Positions 9,384 through 17,284 of a DNA stretch of 64,000 bases are shown here, one piece after another. The notes below the pieces were generated by a model. That model was not told where the DNA came from. It was given only the letters and a program-made list of their open reading frames with translations, and searched no databases. This stretch comes from Pseudomonas sp. UBA6562 (GTDB lineage Bacteria; Pseudomonadota; Gammaproteobacteria; Pseudomonadales; Pseudomonadaceae). A program made the translations under genes and the position numbers. Location of the stretch: contig NZ_DJJS01000008.1 of assembly GCF_002434265.1 (NCBI RefSeq), positions 197,586-261,585 of the forward strand, read 5' to 3'. How positions within the stretch are numbered: position 1 is the stretch's first letter; every line of letters begins with the position of its first letter.

Positions 9384-9884
9384 ATGGAATTCGCGTTCTA
9401 CTTCGCATCCGGGATCGCCGTGGTCTCCACCCTTCGGGTGGTGACCGGGACCAACCCCGTGCATGCGCTGCTGTACCTGATCATCTCGCTGATCTCCGTG
9501 GCGATGATCTTCTTCTCCCTGGGTGCGCCGTTCGCCGGCGCCCTGGAGGTGATCGCCTACGCCGGCGCCATCATGGTGCTGTTCGTCTTCGTGGTGATGA
9601 TGCTCAACCTCGGGCCGGCCTCGGTCGCCCAGGAGCGCGGTTGGCTCACCCCAGGCATCTGGGCAGGGCCCGTGCTGCTGGGCGCGCTGCTGTTGATCGA
9701 GCTGCTCTACGTGCTGTTCGCCGCGCCAAGCGGTGCCGGCATCAGTGGCGTCACGGTAGACGCCAAAGCCGTGGGCGTGAGCCTGTTCGGCCCTTACCTG
9801 CTGGTGGTCGAGCTGGCCTCGATGCTGCTGCTAGCTGCGGCGGTCACCGCCTTCCACCTGGGCCGCAACGAGGCGAAGGAGTAA
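9384..9884 (+). CDS. nuoJ: NADH-quinone oxidoreductase subunit J
   Basis: NuoJ (ND6) is a membrane subunit linking the quinone chamber to the antiporter-like subunits. The 166-residue protein has five predicted transmembrane helices. It includes the conserved third helix, EVIAYAGAIMVLFVFVVMML, where a pi-bulge forms in known structures. Its spacing to nuoK is 3 bases. Confidence 0.97.
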   Translation: MEFAFYFASGIAVVSTLRVVTGTNPVHALLYLIISLISVAMIFFSLGAPFAGALEVIAYAGAIMVLFVFVVMMLNLGPASVAQERGWLTPGIWAGPVLLGALLLIELLYVLFAAPSGAGISGVTVDAKAVGVSLFGPYLLVVELASMLLLAAAVTAFHLGRNEAKE

Positions 9885-9887
9885 ATC

Positions 9888-10196
9888 ATGGGTGCTATCC
9901 CTCTCGAGCACGGCCTGGCGGTCGCCGGCGTGCTGTTCTGTCTAGGACTGGTCGGCCTCATGGTCCGGCGCAACATTCTCTTCGTGCTCATGAGCCTGGA
10001 AGTCATGATGAACGCGTCTGCCCTGGCGTTCATCGTCGCCGGGGCCCGTTGGGTACAGCCCGACGGCCAGATCATGTTCATCCTGGTGATCAGCCTGGCA
10101 GCGGCCGAGGCCAGCATCGGCCTGGCCATCCTGCTGCAGCTGTATCGCCGCTTCCACACCCTCGACATCGATGCTGCCAGTGAGATGCGCGGATGA
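9888..10196 (+). CDS. nuoK: NADH-quinone oxidoreductase subunit K
   Basis: NuoK (ND4L) is a small proton-channel subunit with three transmembrane helices. Two buried glutamates important for coupling in E. coli are present, at Glu38 (LMSLEVMMN) and Glu74 (AAAEASIG). The length is 102 residues, normal for the family. The gene overlaps nuoL by 4 bases (10193-10196). Confidence 0.98.
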   Translation: MGAIPLEHGLAVAGVLFCLGLVGLMVRRNILFVLMSLEVMMNASALAFIVAGARWVQPDGQIMFILVISLAAAEASIGLAILLQLYRRFHTLDIDAASEMRG

Positions 10197-12046
10197 ACCT
10201 TCTCTTCCTGACTTTCGTCTTTCCCCTGATCGGCTTCCTGCTGCTGTCGTTCTCCCGCGGGCGGTTCTCCGAGAACCTGTCGGCGCTGATCGGCGTCGGC
10301 TCGGTCGGTCTCTCGGCGGCCGTGGCCGCTTACGTGATCTGGCAGTTCAACGTCGCCCCGCCCGAAGGCGGCGCGTACAGCCAACTGCTGTGGCAGTGGA
10401 TGTCGGTGGACGGCTTCGCGCCGAACTTCACCCTGTACCTGGATGGCCTATCGGTCACCATGCTGGGGGTGGTCACCGGCGTTGGCTTCCTGATCCACCT
10501 GTTCGCGTCCTGGTACATGCGTGGCGACACCGGCTACTCGCGGTTCTTCTCCTACACCAACCTGTTCATCGCCAGCATGCTGTTCCTGATCCTGGGCGAC
10601 AACCTGCTGTTCATCTACTTCGGTTGGGAAGGCGTGGGCCTCTGCTCGTATCTGTTGATCGGTTTCTATTACAGCAACCGCAACAACGGTAACGCCGCGC
10701 TCAAAGCGTTCATCGTCACCCGCATCGGCGACGTGTTCATGGCCATCGGCCTGTTCATTCTGTTCGCCCAGCTGGGCACCTTGGACGTGCAGGAACTGCT
10801 GGTGCTGGCACCGCAGAAATTCCAGGCCGGCGACACCTGGATGGTGCTTGCCACACTGATGCTGCTGGGCGGTGCGGTCGGCAAGTCCGCGCAGTTGCCG
10901 CTGCAGACCTGGTTGGCCGACGCCATGGCCGGTCCGACGCCTGTCTCGGCACTGATCCACGCCGCGACCATGGTCACGGCCGGCGTCTACCTGATCGCCC
11001 GTACCAACGGCCTGTTCCTGCTGGCCCCGGACATCCTCCACCTGGTAGGCGTGGTCGGCGGCGTGACCTTGGTGCTGGCCGGCTTCGCCGCGTTGGTGCA
11101 GACCGACATCAAGCGTATCCTCGCCTACTCGACCATGAGCCAGATCGGCTACATGTTCCTGGCCCTGGGCGTCGGCGCCTGGCAGGCGGCGATCTTCCAC
11201 CTGATGACCCACGCCTTCTTCAAAGCCTTGCTGTTCCTCGCCTCGGGTTCGGTGATCAACGCCTGCCACCACGAACAGAACATCTTCAAGATGGGCGGCC
11301 TGTGGAAGAAGCTGCCGCTGGCCTACGCCAGCTTCCTGGTCGGCGGCGCGGCCCTGGCGGCTTTGCCCATCATTACCGTGGGCTTCTATTCCAAGGACGA
11401 AATCCTCTGGGAAGCCTTCGCCAGCGGCAACGCCAACCTGCTGTATGCAGGTCTGGTGGGCGCCTTCATGACCTCGCTGTACACCTTCCGCCTGATCTTC
11501 ATCGCCTTCCACGGCGAAGCCAAGACCGAAGCCCATGCCGGCCATGGCCTGGCCCACGGCCTGCCGCTGTGCGTGCTGATCGTGCTGTCGACCTTCATCG
11601 GTGCCTGGATCCATCCGCCGCTGGCCGGTGTGCTGCCGCAAAGCGCCGGTCACGAAGGTGGCGAAGCCCAGCACAGCCTGGAAATCGCCTCCGGTGCCAT
11701 CGCGATTGCCGGCATCTTGCTGGCAGCCATGCTTTTCCTCGGCAAGCGCCGCTTGGTCACCGCCGTGGCCAACAGCGGCATCGGGCGATTCCTCTCGGCC
11801 TGGTGGTATGCCGCCTGGGGCTTCGATTGGCTGTACGACAAGCTGTTCGTCAAACCGTACCTGTGGATCAGCCACGTCCTGCGCAAGGACCCGGTCGACC
11901 GCACCATCGGTCTGGTCCCGCGCCTGGCGCGTGGCGGACACGTGGCCATGAGCAAGACCGAGACCGGCCAGCTGCGCTGGTACACCGCCTCCATCGCCGT
12001 GGGCGCCGTCTTAGTGCTTGGCGCTATCCTGGTGGCGGCGGTATGA
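10193..12046 (+). CDS. nuoL: NADH-quinone oxidoreductase subunit L
   Basis: NuoL (ND5) is the distal antiporter-like proton pump of complex I. The 617-residue protein has the core antiporter-fold signatures FGWEGVGLCSYLLIGFYY and PLQTWLADAMAGPTPVSAL, and the lysine-bearing broken helices of Mrp-type subunits. The C-terminal part, after about residue 500, is expected to form the long lateral helix that runs along NuoM and NuoN. A 49-base gap separates it from nuoM. Confidence 0.98.
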   Translation: MNLLFLTFVFPLIGFLLLSFSRGRFSENLSALIGVGSVGLSAAVAAYVIWQFNVAPPEGGAYSQLLWQWMSVDGFAPNFTLYLDGLSVTMLGVVTGVGFLIHLFASWYMRGDTGYSRFFSYTNLFIASMLFLILGDNLLFIYFGWEGVGLCSYLLIGFYYSNRNNGNAALKAFIVTRIGDVFMAIGLFILFAQLGTLDVQELLVLAPQKFQAGDTWMVLATLMLLGGAVGKSAQLPLQTWLADAMAGPTPVSALIHAATMVTAGVYLIARTNGLFLLAPDILHLVGVVGGVTLVLAGFAALVQTDIKRILAYSTMSQIGYMFLALGVGAWQAAIFHLMTHAFFKALLFLASGSVINACHHEQNIFKMGGLWKKLPLAYASFLVGGAALAALPIITVGFYSKDEILWEAFASGNANLLYAGLVGAFMTSLYTFRLIFIAFHGEAKTEAHAGHGLAHGLPLCVLIVLSTFIGAWIHPPLAGVLPQSAGHEGGEAQHSLEIASGAIAIAGILLAAMLFLGKRRLVTAVANSGIGRFLSAWWYAAWGFDWLYDKLFVKPYLWISHVLRKDPVDRTIGLVPRLARGGHVAMSKTETGQLRWYTASIAVGAVLVLGAILVAAV

Positions 12047-12095
12047 CCCTGAATCTTGCGAACCTTGCGACTCTGCGAAAGGAAACGAACCCGTC

Positions 12096-13628
12096 ATGAT
12101 TCTGCCTTGGCTGATCCTGATCCCCTTCATCGGCGGCCTCCTGTGCTGGCTGGCTGAGCGCTTCGGCGCCACCCTGCCGCGCTGGATCGCGCTGTTGACC
12201 ATGTCCCTGCTGCTCGGCATCGGCCTGTGGCTGTGGGCCCACGGCGACTACACGCTCGCCCCCGCTCCTGGCGCGGAGCCGGCCTGGGCCATGGAATTCA
12301 AAGTCCAGTGGATCCAGCGCTTCGGCATCAGCGTGCACCTGGCGCTCGATGGCCTGTCGCTGCTGATGATCCTGCTGACCGGCCTGCTCGGCCTGCTGTC
12401 GGTGCTGTGTTCTTGGAAAGAGATCCAGGCCCACGTCGGCTTCTTCCACCTCAACCTGATGTGGATCCTGGGCGGCGTGGTCGGGGTGTTCCTGGCCCTG
12501 GACCTGTTCCTGTTCTTCTTCTTCTGGGAAATGATGCTGGTGCCGATGTACTTCCTCATCGCGCTCTGGGGTCACAGCTCGGCGGACGGCAAGAAGACCC
12601 GTATCTACGCGGCGACCAAGTTCTTCATCTTCACCCAGGCCAGCGGCCTGATCATGCTGGTGGCGATCCTGGGCCTGGTGCTGTTCAACTACAACACCAC
12701 GGGCGTGCTGACCTTCAACTACAGCGACCTGCTCAAGGCCGAGCTGCCGTCTGGCGTCGAATACCTGCTGATGCTGGGCTTCTTTATCGCCTTCGCCGTG
12801 AAGCTGCCGGTGGTGCCGTTCCACTCCTGGCTGCCCGACGCCCACGCCCAGGCGCCGACCGCAGGTTCCGTGGACCTGGCCGGCATCCTGCTCAAGACCG
12901 CGGCCTACGGCCTGCTGCGCTTCGCCCTGCCGCTGTTCCCCAACGCTTCGGCCGAGTTCGCGCCGATCGCCATGACCCTCGGCCTGATCGGCATCTTCTA
13001 CGGGGCCTTCCTGGCCTTCGCGCAGACCGACATCAAGCGCCTGATCGCCTTCTCCAGCGTCTCGCACATGGGCTTCGTGCTGATCGGCATCTACTCGGGC
13101 AGCCAGCAGGCGCTGCAAGGCGCGGTGATCCAGATGCTCGCCCACGGCCTGTCGGCGGCGGCGCTGTTCATCCTGTCCGGCCAGCTGTACGAGCGCCTGC
13201 ACACCCGCGACATGCGCCAGATGGGCGGCCTATGGCACCGCATCGCCTACCTGCCGGCCATCAGCCTGTTCTTCGCCGCGGCCTCCCTTGGCCTGCCGGG
13301 CACGGGCAACTTCGTCGGCGAGTTCCTGATCCTGATCGGCAGCTTTGCCCACGTGCCCTGGATCACCGTGATCGCTACCACGGGCCTGGTGTTCGGTTCG
13401 GTGTACTCGCTGATCATGATCCACCGCGCCTACTTCGGGCCGTCCAAGGGCGACACCGTGCTGGCCGGCATGGATGGCCGCGAGCTGACCATGGTGCTGG
13501 GCCTGGCGGTCCTGCTGATCGTGCTTGGCGTGTATCCGCAGCCGTTCCTCGACACTTCTGCCGCCACCATGAGCGGTGTGCAGCAGTGGCTCGGTTCCGC
13601 TTTCACTCAACTCGCTTCGGCCCGGTAA
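12096..13628 (+). CDS. nuoM: NADH-quinone oxidoreductase subunit M
   Basis: NuoM (ND4) is the central antiporter-like pump. The 510-residue, 14-helix protein shows FFFWEMMLVPMYFLI, with the conserved glutamate of helix 5, and PFHSWLPDAHAQAPTAGSV, typical of NuoM. The ATG at 12096 has GAAAGGAAAC upstream and gives the usual family length. Longer frames starting at 12018 overlap the end of nuoL and lack family similarity. Confidence 0.98.
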   Translation: MILPWLILIPFIGGLLCWLAERFGATLPRWIALLTMSLLLGIGLWLWAHGDYTLAPAPGAEPAWAMEFKVQWIQRFGISVHLALDGLSLLMILLTGLLGLLSVLCSWKEIQAHVGFFHLNLMWILGGVVGVFLALDLFLFFFFWEMMLVPMYFLIALWGHSSADGKKTRIYAATKFFIFTQASGLIMLVAILGLVLFNYNTTGVLTFNYSDLLKAELPSGVEYLLMLGFFIAFAVKLPVVPFHSWLPDAHAQAPTAGSVDLAGILLKTAAYGLLRFALPLFPNASAEFAPIAMTLGLIGIFYGAFLAFAQTDIKRLIAFSSVSHMGFVLIGIYSGSQQALQGAVIQMLAHGLSAAALFILSGQLYERLHTRDMRQMGGLWHRIAYLPAISLFFAAASLGLPGTGNFVGEFLILIGSFAHVPWITVIATTGLVFGSVYSLIMIHRAYFGPSKGDTVLAGMDGRELTMVLGLAVLLIVLGVYPQPFLDTSAATMSGVQQWLGSAFTQLASAR

Positions 13629-13635
13629 GAGCGTT

Positions 13636-15105
13636 ATGGAATTCACCACTCAACACTTCATCGCACTGGCGCCGATGCTGATCACCACCATCACCACCGT
13701 CGTGGTGATGCTGGCGATCGCCTGGAAGCGCAACCATTCACAAACCTTCCTGTTGTCCACCATTGGTCTGAACCTGGCGTTGCTGTCGATCATTCCGGCC
13801 ATGAAGGTCGCGCCCCTGGCGGTGACCGGCCTGATCACCATCGACCACTTCGCCTGCCTGTACATGGCCTTGATGCTGGTGGCGACCCTGGCATGCGTGA
13901 CGCTTGCGCATGCCTACCTGGGCGAAGGCGCAACCGGCTACCCCGGCAACCGCGAAGAGCTGTACCTGCTGCTGCTGATGTCGGCCCTGGGCGGCCTGGT
14001 GCTGGTCAGCGCCAACCACCTGGCCGGGCTGTTCATCGGCCTGGAGCTGCTGTCGGTGCCGGTCTACGGTCTGGTGGCCTACGCCTTCTTCAACAAGCGT
14101 TCGCTGGAAGCGGGCATCAAGTACATGGTGCTGTCGGCGGCAGGCTCGGCGTTCCTGCTGTTCGGCATGGCGCTGCTGTATGCCGATGCCGGCAGCCTGA
14201 GCTTCGACGGGATTGGCAAGGCCCTGGCAAGCACCGGCATGCCGAGCCTGCTCGCGCAACTGGGCCTGGGCATGATGCTGGTAGGGCTGGCCTTCAAGCT
14301 GTCGCTGGTGCCCTTCCACCTCTGGACCCCGGACGTCTACGAAGGCGCTCCCGCGCCGGTGGCGGCCTTCCTGGCGACGGCCAGTAAAGTGGCGGTGTTC
14401 GCCGTGGTGGTACGGCTGTTCATGCTGTCGCCAGCTGCCAGCAGCGGCGTGTTGAGCACCGTGCTGGCCGTGATCGCGGTCGCTTCGATCCTGGTCGGCA
14501 ACCTGCTGGCCCTGACCCAGAGCAACCTCAAGCGCCTGCTCGGTTACTCGTCGATCGCCCACTTCGGCTATCTGCTGATCGCCCTGGTGGCGAGCAAGGG
14601 CCTGGCCGTGGAAGCGATGGGCGTGTACCTGGTCACCTATGTGATCACCAGCCTGGGTGCGTTCGGCGTGATCACGCTGATGTCCTCGCCCTACGCCGGC
14701 CGCGATGCCGACGCGCTGTACGAGTACCGCGGCCTGTTCTGGCGCCGGCCGTACCTGACTGCCGTGCTGACCGTGATGATGCTGTCGCTGGCCGGCATTC
14801 CCCTCACCGCGGGCTTCATCGGCAAGTTCTACATCATCGCCACCGGCGTGCAGTCGCAACTGTGGTGGTTGACCGGCGCCCTGGTGGTCGGTAGCGCCAT
14901 CGGCGTGTACTACTACCTGCGGGTAATGGTGACCCTGTACTTGGCCGAACCCAACCTGCGTCGCCACGATGCGCCGCTCAAGTGGGAACAGCGCACCGGT
15001 GGCGTGATGCTGCTGGCCATCGCCATTCTGGCCTTCGTACTGGGCGTCTACCCGCAGCCGCTGCTGGACCTCGTCCAGCAGGCCGGGCTGCCGTTGCTGG
15101 GCTGA
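13636..15105 (+). CDS. nuoN: NADH-quinone oxidoreductase subunit N
   Basis: NuoN (ND2) is the third antiporter-like subunit, nearest to the quinone module. The 489-residue protein has the FIGLELLSVPVYGLVAYAFF and PFHLWTPDVYEGAPAP motifs found in NuoN. The ATG at 13636 lies 7 bases after the nuoM stop. An upstream in-frame ATG at 13576 would read through nuoM. It is the last gene of the operon, followed at once by an intrinsic terminator. Confidence 0.98.
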   Translation: MEFTTQHFIALAPMLITTITTVVVMLAIAWKRNHSQTFLLSTIGLNLALLSIIPAMKVAPLAVTGLITIDHFACLYMALMLVATLACVTLAHAYLGEGATGYPGNREELYLLLLMSALGGLVLVSANHLAGLFIGLELLSVPVYGLVAYAFFNKRSLEAGIKYMVLSAAGSAFLLFGMALLYADAGSLSFDGIGKALASTGMPSLLAQLGLGMMLVGLAFKLSLVPFHLWTPDVYEGAPAPVAAFLATASKVAVFAVVVRLFMLSPAASSGVLSTVLAVIAVASILVGNLLALTQSNLKRLLGYSSIAHFGYLLIALVASKGLAVEAMGVYLVTYVITSLGAFGVITLMSSPYAGRDADALYEYRGLFWRRPYLTAVLTVMMLSLAGIPLTAGFIGKFYIIATGVQSQLWWLTGALVVGSAIGVYYYLRVMVTLYLAEPNLRRHDAPLKWEQRTGGVMLLAIAILAFVLGVYPQPLLDLVQQAGLPLLG

Positions 15106-15129
15106 GTATCTGACGCACTACGCAAAACA

Positions 15130-15153
15130 CCCCGCCTCGGCGGGGTTTTTTTT
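15130..15153 (+). terminator. Rho-independent terminator of the nuo operon
   Basis: CCCCGCC at 15130-15136 and GGCGGGG at 15139-15145 form a 7-bp all-GC stem, followed by eight T residues at 15146-15153. It lies 24 bases after the nuoN stop and separates the operon from the phage-like genes downstream. Confidence 0.95.
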
Positions 15154-15157
15154 GCCT

Positions 15158-15424
15158 TCAACGCCCGCTGACAGCGCCATCCGCGTCTTTTACCAAAGCC
15201 GCCTGACGCAGAGCGCGGTCGGCCTTGGGCAGACTGACATCGGGATTGGGCATCCCGCTAGGAGACAGTTCGTGGGTCATTTCGAATTCGGCGCGCACCG
15301 ACCAACCACAGGCCTCTGCCGAGCATTGCAGATAGGCGATACGCAAGAAGATATGTTTCCCCTCACTGGTGCGAATCCTCATGCGGCTGCGGCAGTGCGG
15401 GCAAACCAGACGATACCCGCTCAC
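15158..15424 (-). CDS. Ogr/Delta-like zinc-finger late transcription activator
   Basis: This 88-residue protein matches the Ogr/Delta family, the small zinc-finger activators that switch on late genes of P2-type phages through the RNA polymerase alpha subunit. The four zinc ligands are Cys8, Cys11 (CPHC), Cys34 and Cys39 (CSAEAC). The typical tail motif LSPSGMPNPDVSLP follows them. The GTG at 15424 is preferred because GGAG lies 6 bases before it; a GTG at 15436 would add four residues. The gene sits right behind the nuo terminator and is divergent from a CI-like repressor. No late-gene block remains next to it, so its present targets are unknown. Confidence 0.85.
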   Translation of the reverse strand: MSGYRLVCPHCRSRMRIRTSEGKHIFLRIAYLQCSAEACGWSVRAEFEMTHELSPSGMPNPDVSLPKADRALRQAALVKDADGAVSGR

Positions 15425-15625
15425 AAATGGCTCCACCGGTGATAGACCGATGCCGTTGCATGTAAGCTATTTCTGCAAGTTGTGTCAGTATTCCTAGATA
15501 GTGCGAGTTCGTTGTGTGGGTCTTTGATGCTCATAGCTGCGGTTCTCGGCTCAATCGTAAGAGATGTATTTGTAACGAGTAGTTTACGCCCAGGAAAAGC
15601 CGTTAACTAGTCATGGATATTCAAA
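15425..15625. promoter_or_regulatory. Divergent ogr-cI control region
   Basis: About 200 bases separate the two divergent phage-type regulators and must hold both promoters. AGTTTACG at 15581-15588 and CGTTAACT at 15601-15608 form a 7-of-8 inverted repeat just before the cI start, a plausible operator. CTG-N10-CAG at 15473-15488 has LexA-like spacing, but its core is not AT-alternating. The stretch is AT-richer than the flanking core genes. No -35/-10 pair with ideal spacing was identified. Confidence 0.45.
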
Positions 15626-16015
15626 ATGAGTAATACCTCAGTAAGCCTCCTGCTCGCTCGACTGAAATCGCTGACCCAATCAGACAGCGATGCCCAGCTC
15701 TCGAAAGCGCTACAGATCAGCCCGCAGACCCTGAGCAGCTGGAAAGTCCGCGACAGCATTCCATACGCATTTTGCGTAGAAATCGCTCGTGCTCATGACT
15801 GTTCTCTGGACTGGCTGTTATTGGGCGAGGGAGCGCCGCAACGCGCCACGGGTGGCCCCGACGAATGGGAAAGCGCGTTGCTGGCACGGCTGCGTACCCT
15901 CACTCAACCCGACCGCCAGGCGATTCTGGTCCAGGTTCAAGACAAGCAACGCTTGCAACAACTGGAACTGCAGGTGCAGTCGCTGCATGCGCAGTTGAGC
16001 GATCTGCGAGCCTGA
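15626..16015 (+). CDS. CI-type phage repressor, HTH domain only
   Basis: The 129-residue protein begins with a helix-turn-helix of the bacteriophage CI repressor family. DAQLSKALQISPQTLSSWK (about 22-40) forms the HTH, followed by the characteristic SLDWLLLGEG ending near residue 73. The rest, up to the C-terminus, is a leucine/glutamine-rich helix (RLQQLELQVQSLHAQL) that probably dimerises. There is no S24 self-cleavage domain, so RecA-driven induction by autocleavage is not expected. It is divergent from the Ogr-like gene and probably regulates that promoter region. No strong ribosome binding site is visible before the ATG. Confidence 0.8.
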   Translation: MSNTSVSLLLARLKSLTQSDSDAQLSKALQISPQTLSSWKVRDSIPYAFCVEIARAHDCSLDWLLLGEGAPQRATGGPDEWESALLARLRTLTQPDRQAILVQVQDKQRLQQLELQVQSLHAQLSDLRA

Positions 16016-16073
16016 TCCACATACCGCCTCACCCCGGCGTCGCCGCGCCGTGGACCTCGGCCACTTCCCTGCT

Positions 16074-16445
16074 TCAGCCCCGACGCCGAATCCGTTGCAA
16101 CAGCTCGTGCAGATCCAGACCATCAAGCCACACCATGATCTTCAAGCTGATCGGAATCACCGCCACTGCCGCCGAAAACGCGGCCATGCCACTGGACAGC
16201 ATCGGCGCCAAGCCTTGAATCAGCGGCTCGAACAAGCACCCCACTCCTGTACTGAGCACCATCAGGACCAGGCTTTTGCGCACCGAGCGCCGCGAGCCCG
16301 CACCGAGCATCAGCCAGACCTTCATGCGCCCTCTGGCCAGACTGACCAGCAATGCGCCCAGCGTAGCGCCGAACACCACGCGTGGATCGACGTCCAGAAA
16401 GGCCATGGCCTGTTCACACGCCTGGACCAGCGATTCGTCAGCCAT
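16074..16445 (-). CDS. Holin-like small membrane protein
   Basis: The 123-residue protein has three hydrophobic segments (about 22-37, 57-73 and 83-105) and a positively charged tail (LLQRIRRRG). Size, topology and charged C-terminus fit phage holins, which form membrane lesions that release or activate an endolysin. Its start overlaps the end of the gpL-like gene by 8 bases, as expected in a phage late cassette where gpL precedes the lysis genes. No endolysin or spanin gene follows; the next gene downstream is the convergent cI. The holin call rests on context and topology more than on sequence motifs. Confidence 0.65.
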   Translation of the reverse strand: MADESLVQACEQAMAFLDVDPRVVFGATLGALLVSLARGRMKVWLMLGAGSRRSVRKSLVLMVLSTGVGCLFEPLIQGLAPMLSSGMAAFSAAVAVIPISLKIMVWLDGLDLHELLQRIRRRG

Positions 16446-16809
16446 GGCTCACCTCCGCACCGTGCCGGCGTGCATGGGGTACAGCGCACAATGCGCGCTG
16501 CGTCGCTCGCTCCAGGCACTGCCGATAGCAGCGCGACAATGCCTGGCCCGAGGCATGCCCGGCAAGGTCTTCCAGGTGCTTGAAACCGCGGGCGCGCAGT
16601 GCCCGACGCCATTCGGCGAACTCCTGGGCCGCCGTGATGGCCGCGCTGCATGCGGCAAGATGCAGTTGCGCTTCGCTGACCGACGCGTGCAACGACAGCC
16701 GCGTGCGTAAGGTGGCGAGATCGATCCGTGGCCAGAACGGATCGTGGCAGTCGGCGAAGCGCTTGACGCCACCGGACGACGGATGGGACTGGCCTGCTTC
16801 AGCGCTCAT
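16438..16809 (-). CDS. P2 gpL-like head completion protein
   Basis: The 123-residue protein resembles the head completion/stabilisation protein gpL of P2-like phages. The family-type opening HDPFWPRIDLATLRTRL (about 22-38) is followed by a helical region with EFAEWRRAL and a conserved tyrosine segment (SRCYRQCLERATQ). In P2, gpL binds the portal region of DNA-filled heads. The start ATG has a perfect GGAGG 6 bases upstream, and its first 11 bases overlap the end of the LuxR-type gene. No other capsid gene is nearby, so the gene is either a relic or re-used. Confidence 0.7.
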   Translation of the reverse strand: MSAEAGQSHPSSGGVKRFADCHDPFWPRIDLATLRTRLSLHASVSEAQLHLAACSAAITAAQEFAEWRRALRARGFKHLEDLAGHASGQALSRCYRQCLERATQRALCAVPHARRHGAEVSHG

Positions 16810-17068
16810 CCTTCACCTCCTCGCAAGCGTCCAGCAGCTTGTAGCGGATGGCCTTGATCACAGCCGCCACCCGCGTCTCCACCTCGAATTTGCGCAGGAT
16901 GTTGCCGACATGGAAATTGACCGTCGATTCCTTGCAGCCCAGGATCTGGCCAATTTCCCAGGAGGTTTTGCCGTAGGCGCACCAAAGCAGGACTTGCTGT
17001 TCGCGTGGCGTCAAACGGATGGTCGGTTCAGGCTGCCGGTTTACCTGGAGGGTAGATGCAGTGTGCAT
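16799..17068 (-). CDS. LuxR-type HTH regulator without sensor domain
   Basis: An 89-residue protein that is almost only a LuxR/GerE DNA-binding domain (about 16-80). The pattern LTPREQQVLLWCAYGKTSWEI and VNFHVGNILRKF is characteristic of acyl-homoserine-lactone regulators of the LasR type, rather than of NarL-type response regulators. The signal-binding domain is absent. The ATG at 17068 has GGAG 7 bases upstream. A longer frame from 17257 has no similarity and no such site. The stop codon lies inside the gpL-like gene (11-base overlap), so the two are translationally coupled. It is the first gene of the LuxR-gpL-holin operon and divergent from a TonB receptor gene. Confidence 0.85.
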   Translation of the reverse strand: MHTASTLQVNRQPEPTIRLTPREQQVLLWCAYGKTSWEIGQILGCKESTVNFHVGNILRKFEVETRVAAVIKAIRYKLLDACEEVKDER

Positions 17069-17179
17069 GGTCGAGCTCCGCAAGCATAAGGCCACCCCAT
17101 AGCGGGACAGCGAGGCACCCACCTTACGAAGCCGACGGGCCTGGGCTCCATCACCTGCGCTTGTAGAACCCACACTCAC

Positions 17180-17227
17180 AAGCACGGCTTCACCGACACT
17201 GCGCGATCGCCGAAAAAAGCCGTGCTT
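17180..17227. repeat. 11-bp perfect inverted repeat
   Basis: AAGCACGGCTT at 17180-17190 and AAGCCGTGCTT at 17217-17227 are perfect reverse complements separated by 26 bases. They lie between the divergent LuxR-type gene and the TonB receptor gene. The spacing is too wide for a classical 20-bp lux box. It could be a looping operator, a cruciform or the mark of an excised insertion. No AT-rich Fur-type box is visible in the same intergenic region. Confidence 0.7.
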
Positions 17228-17284
17228 CGACGGTGCTTTCGCGCGTCTCAACGCCACTGCCCGCTTGCCATCGCCAGGAGTTGC

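Noticed and set aside
15473..15488. CTG-N10-CAG resembling a LexA box before the cI-like gene
   Set aside because: The core CAAGTTGTGT is not AT-alternating like the real boxes at lexA in this window, and chance matches to CTG-N10-CAG are common.
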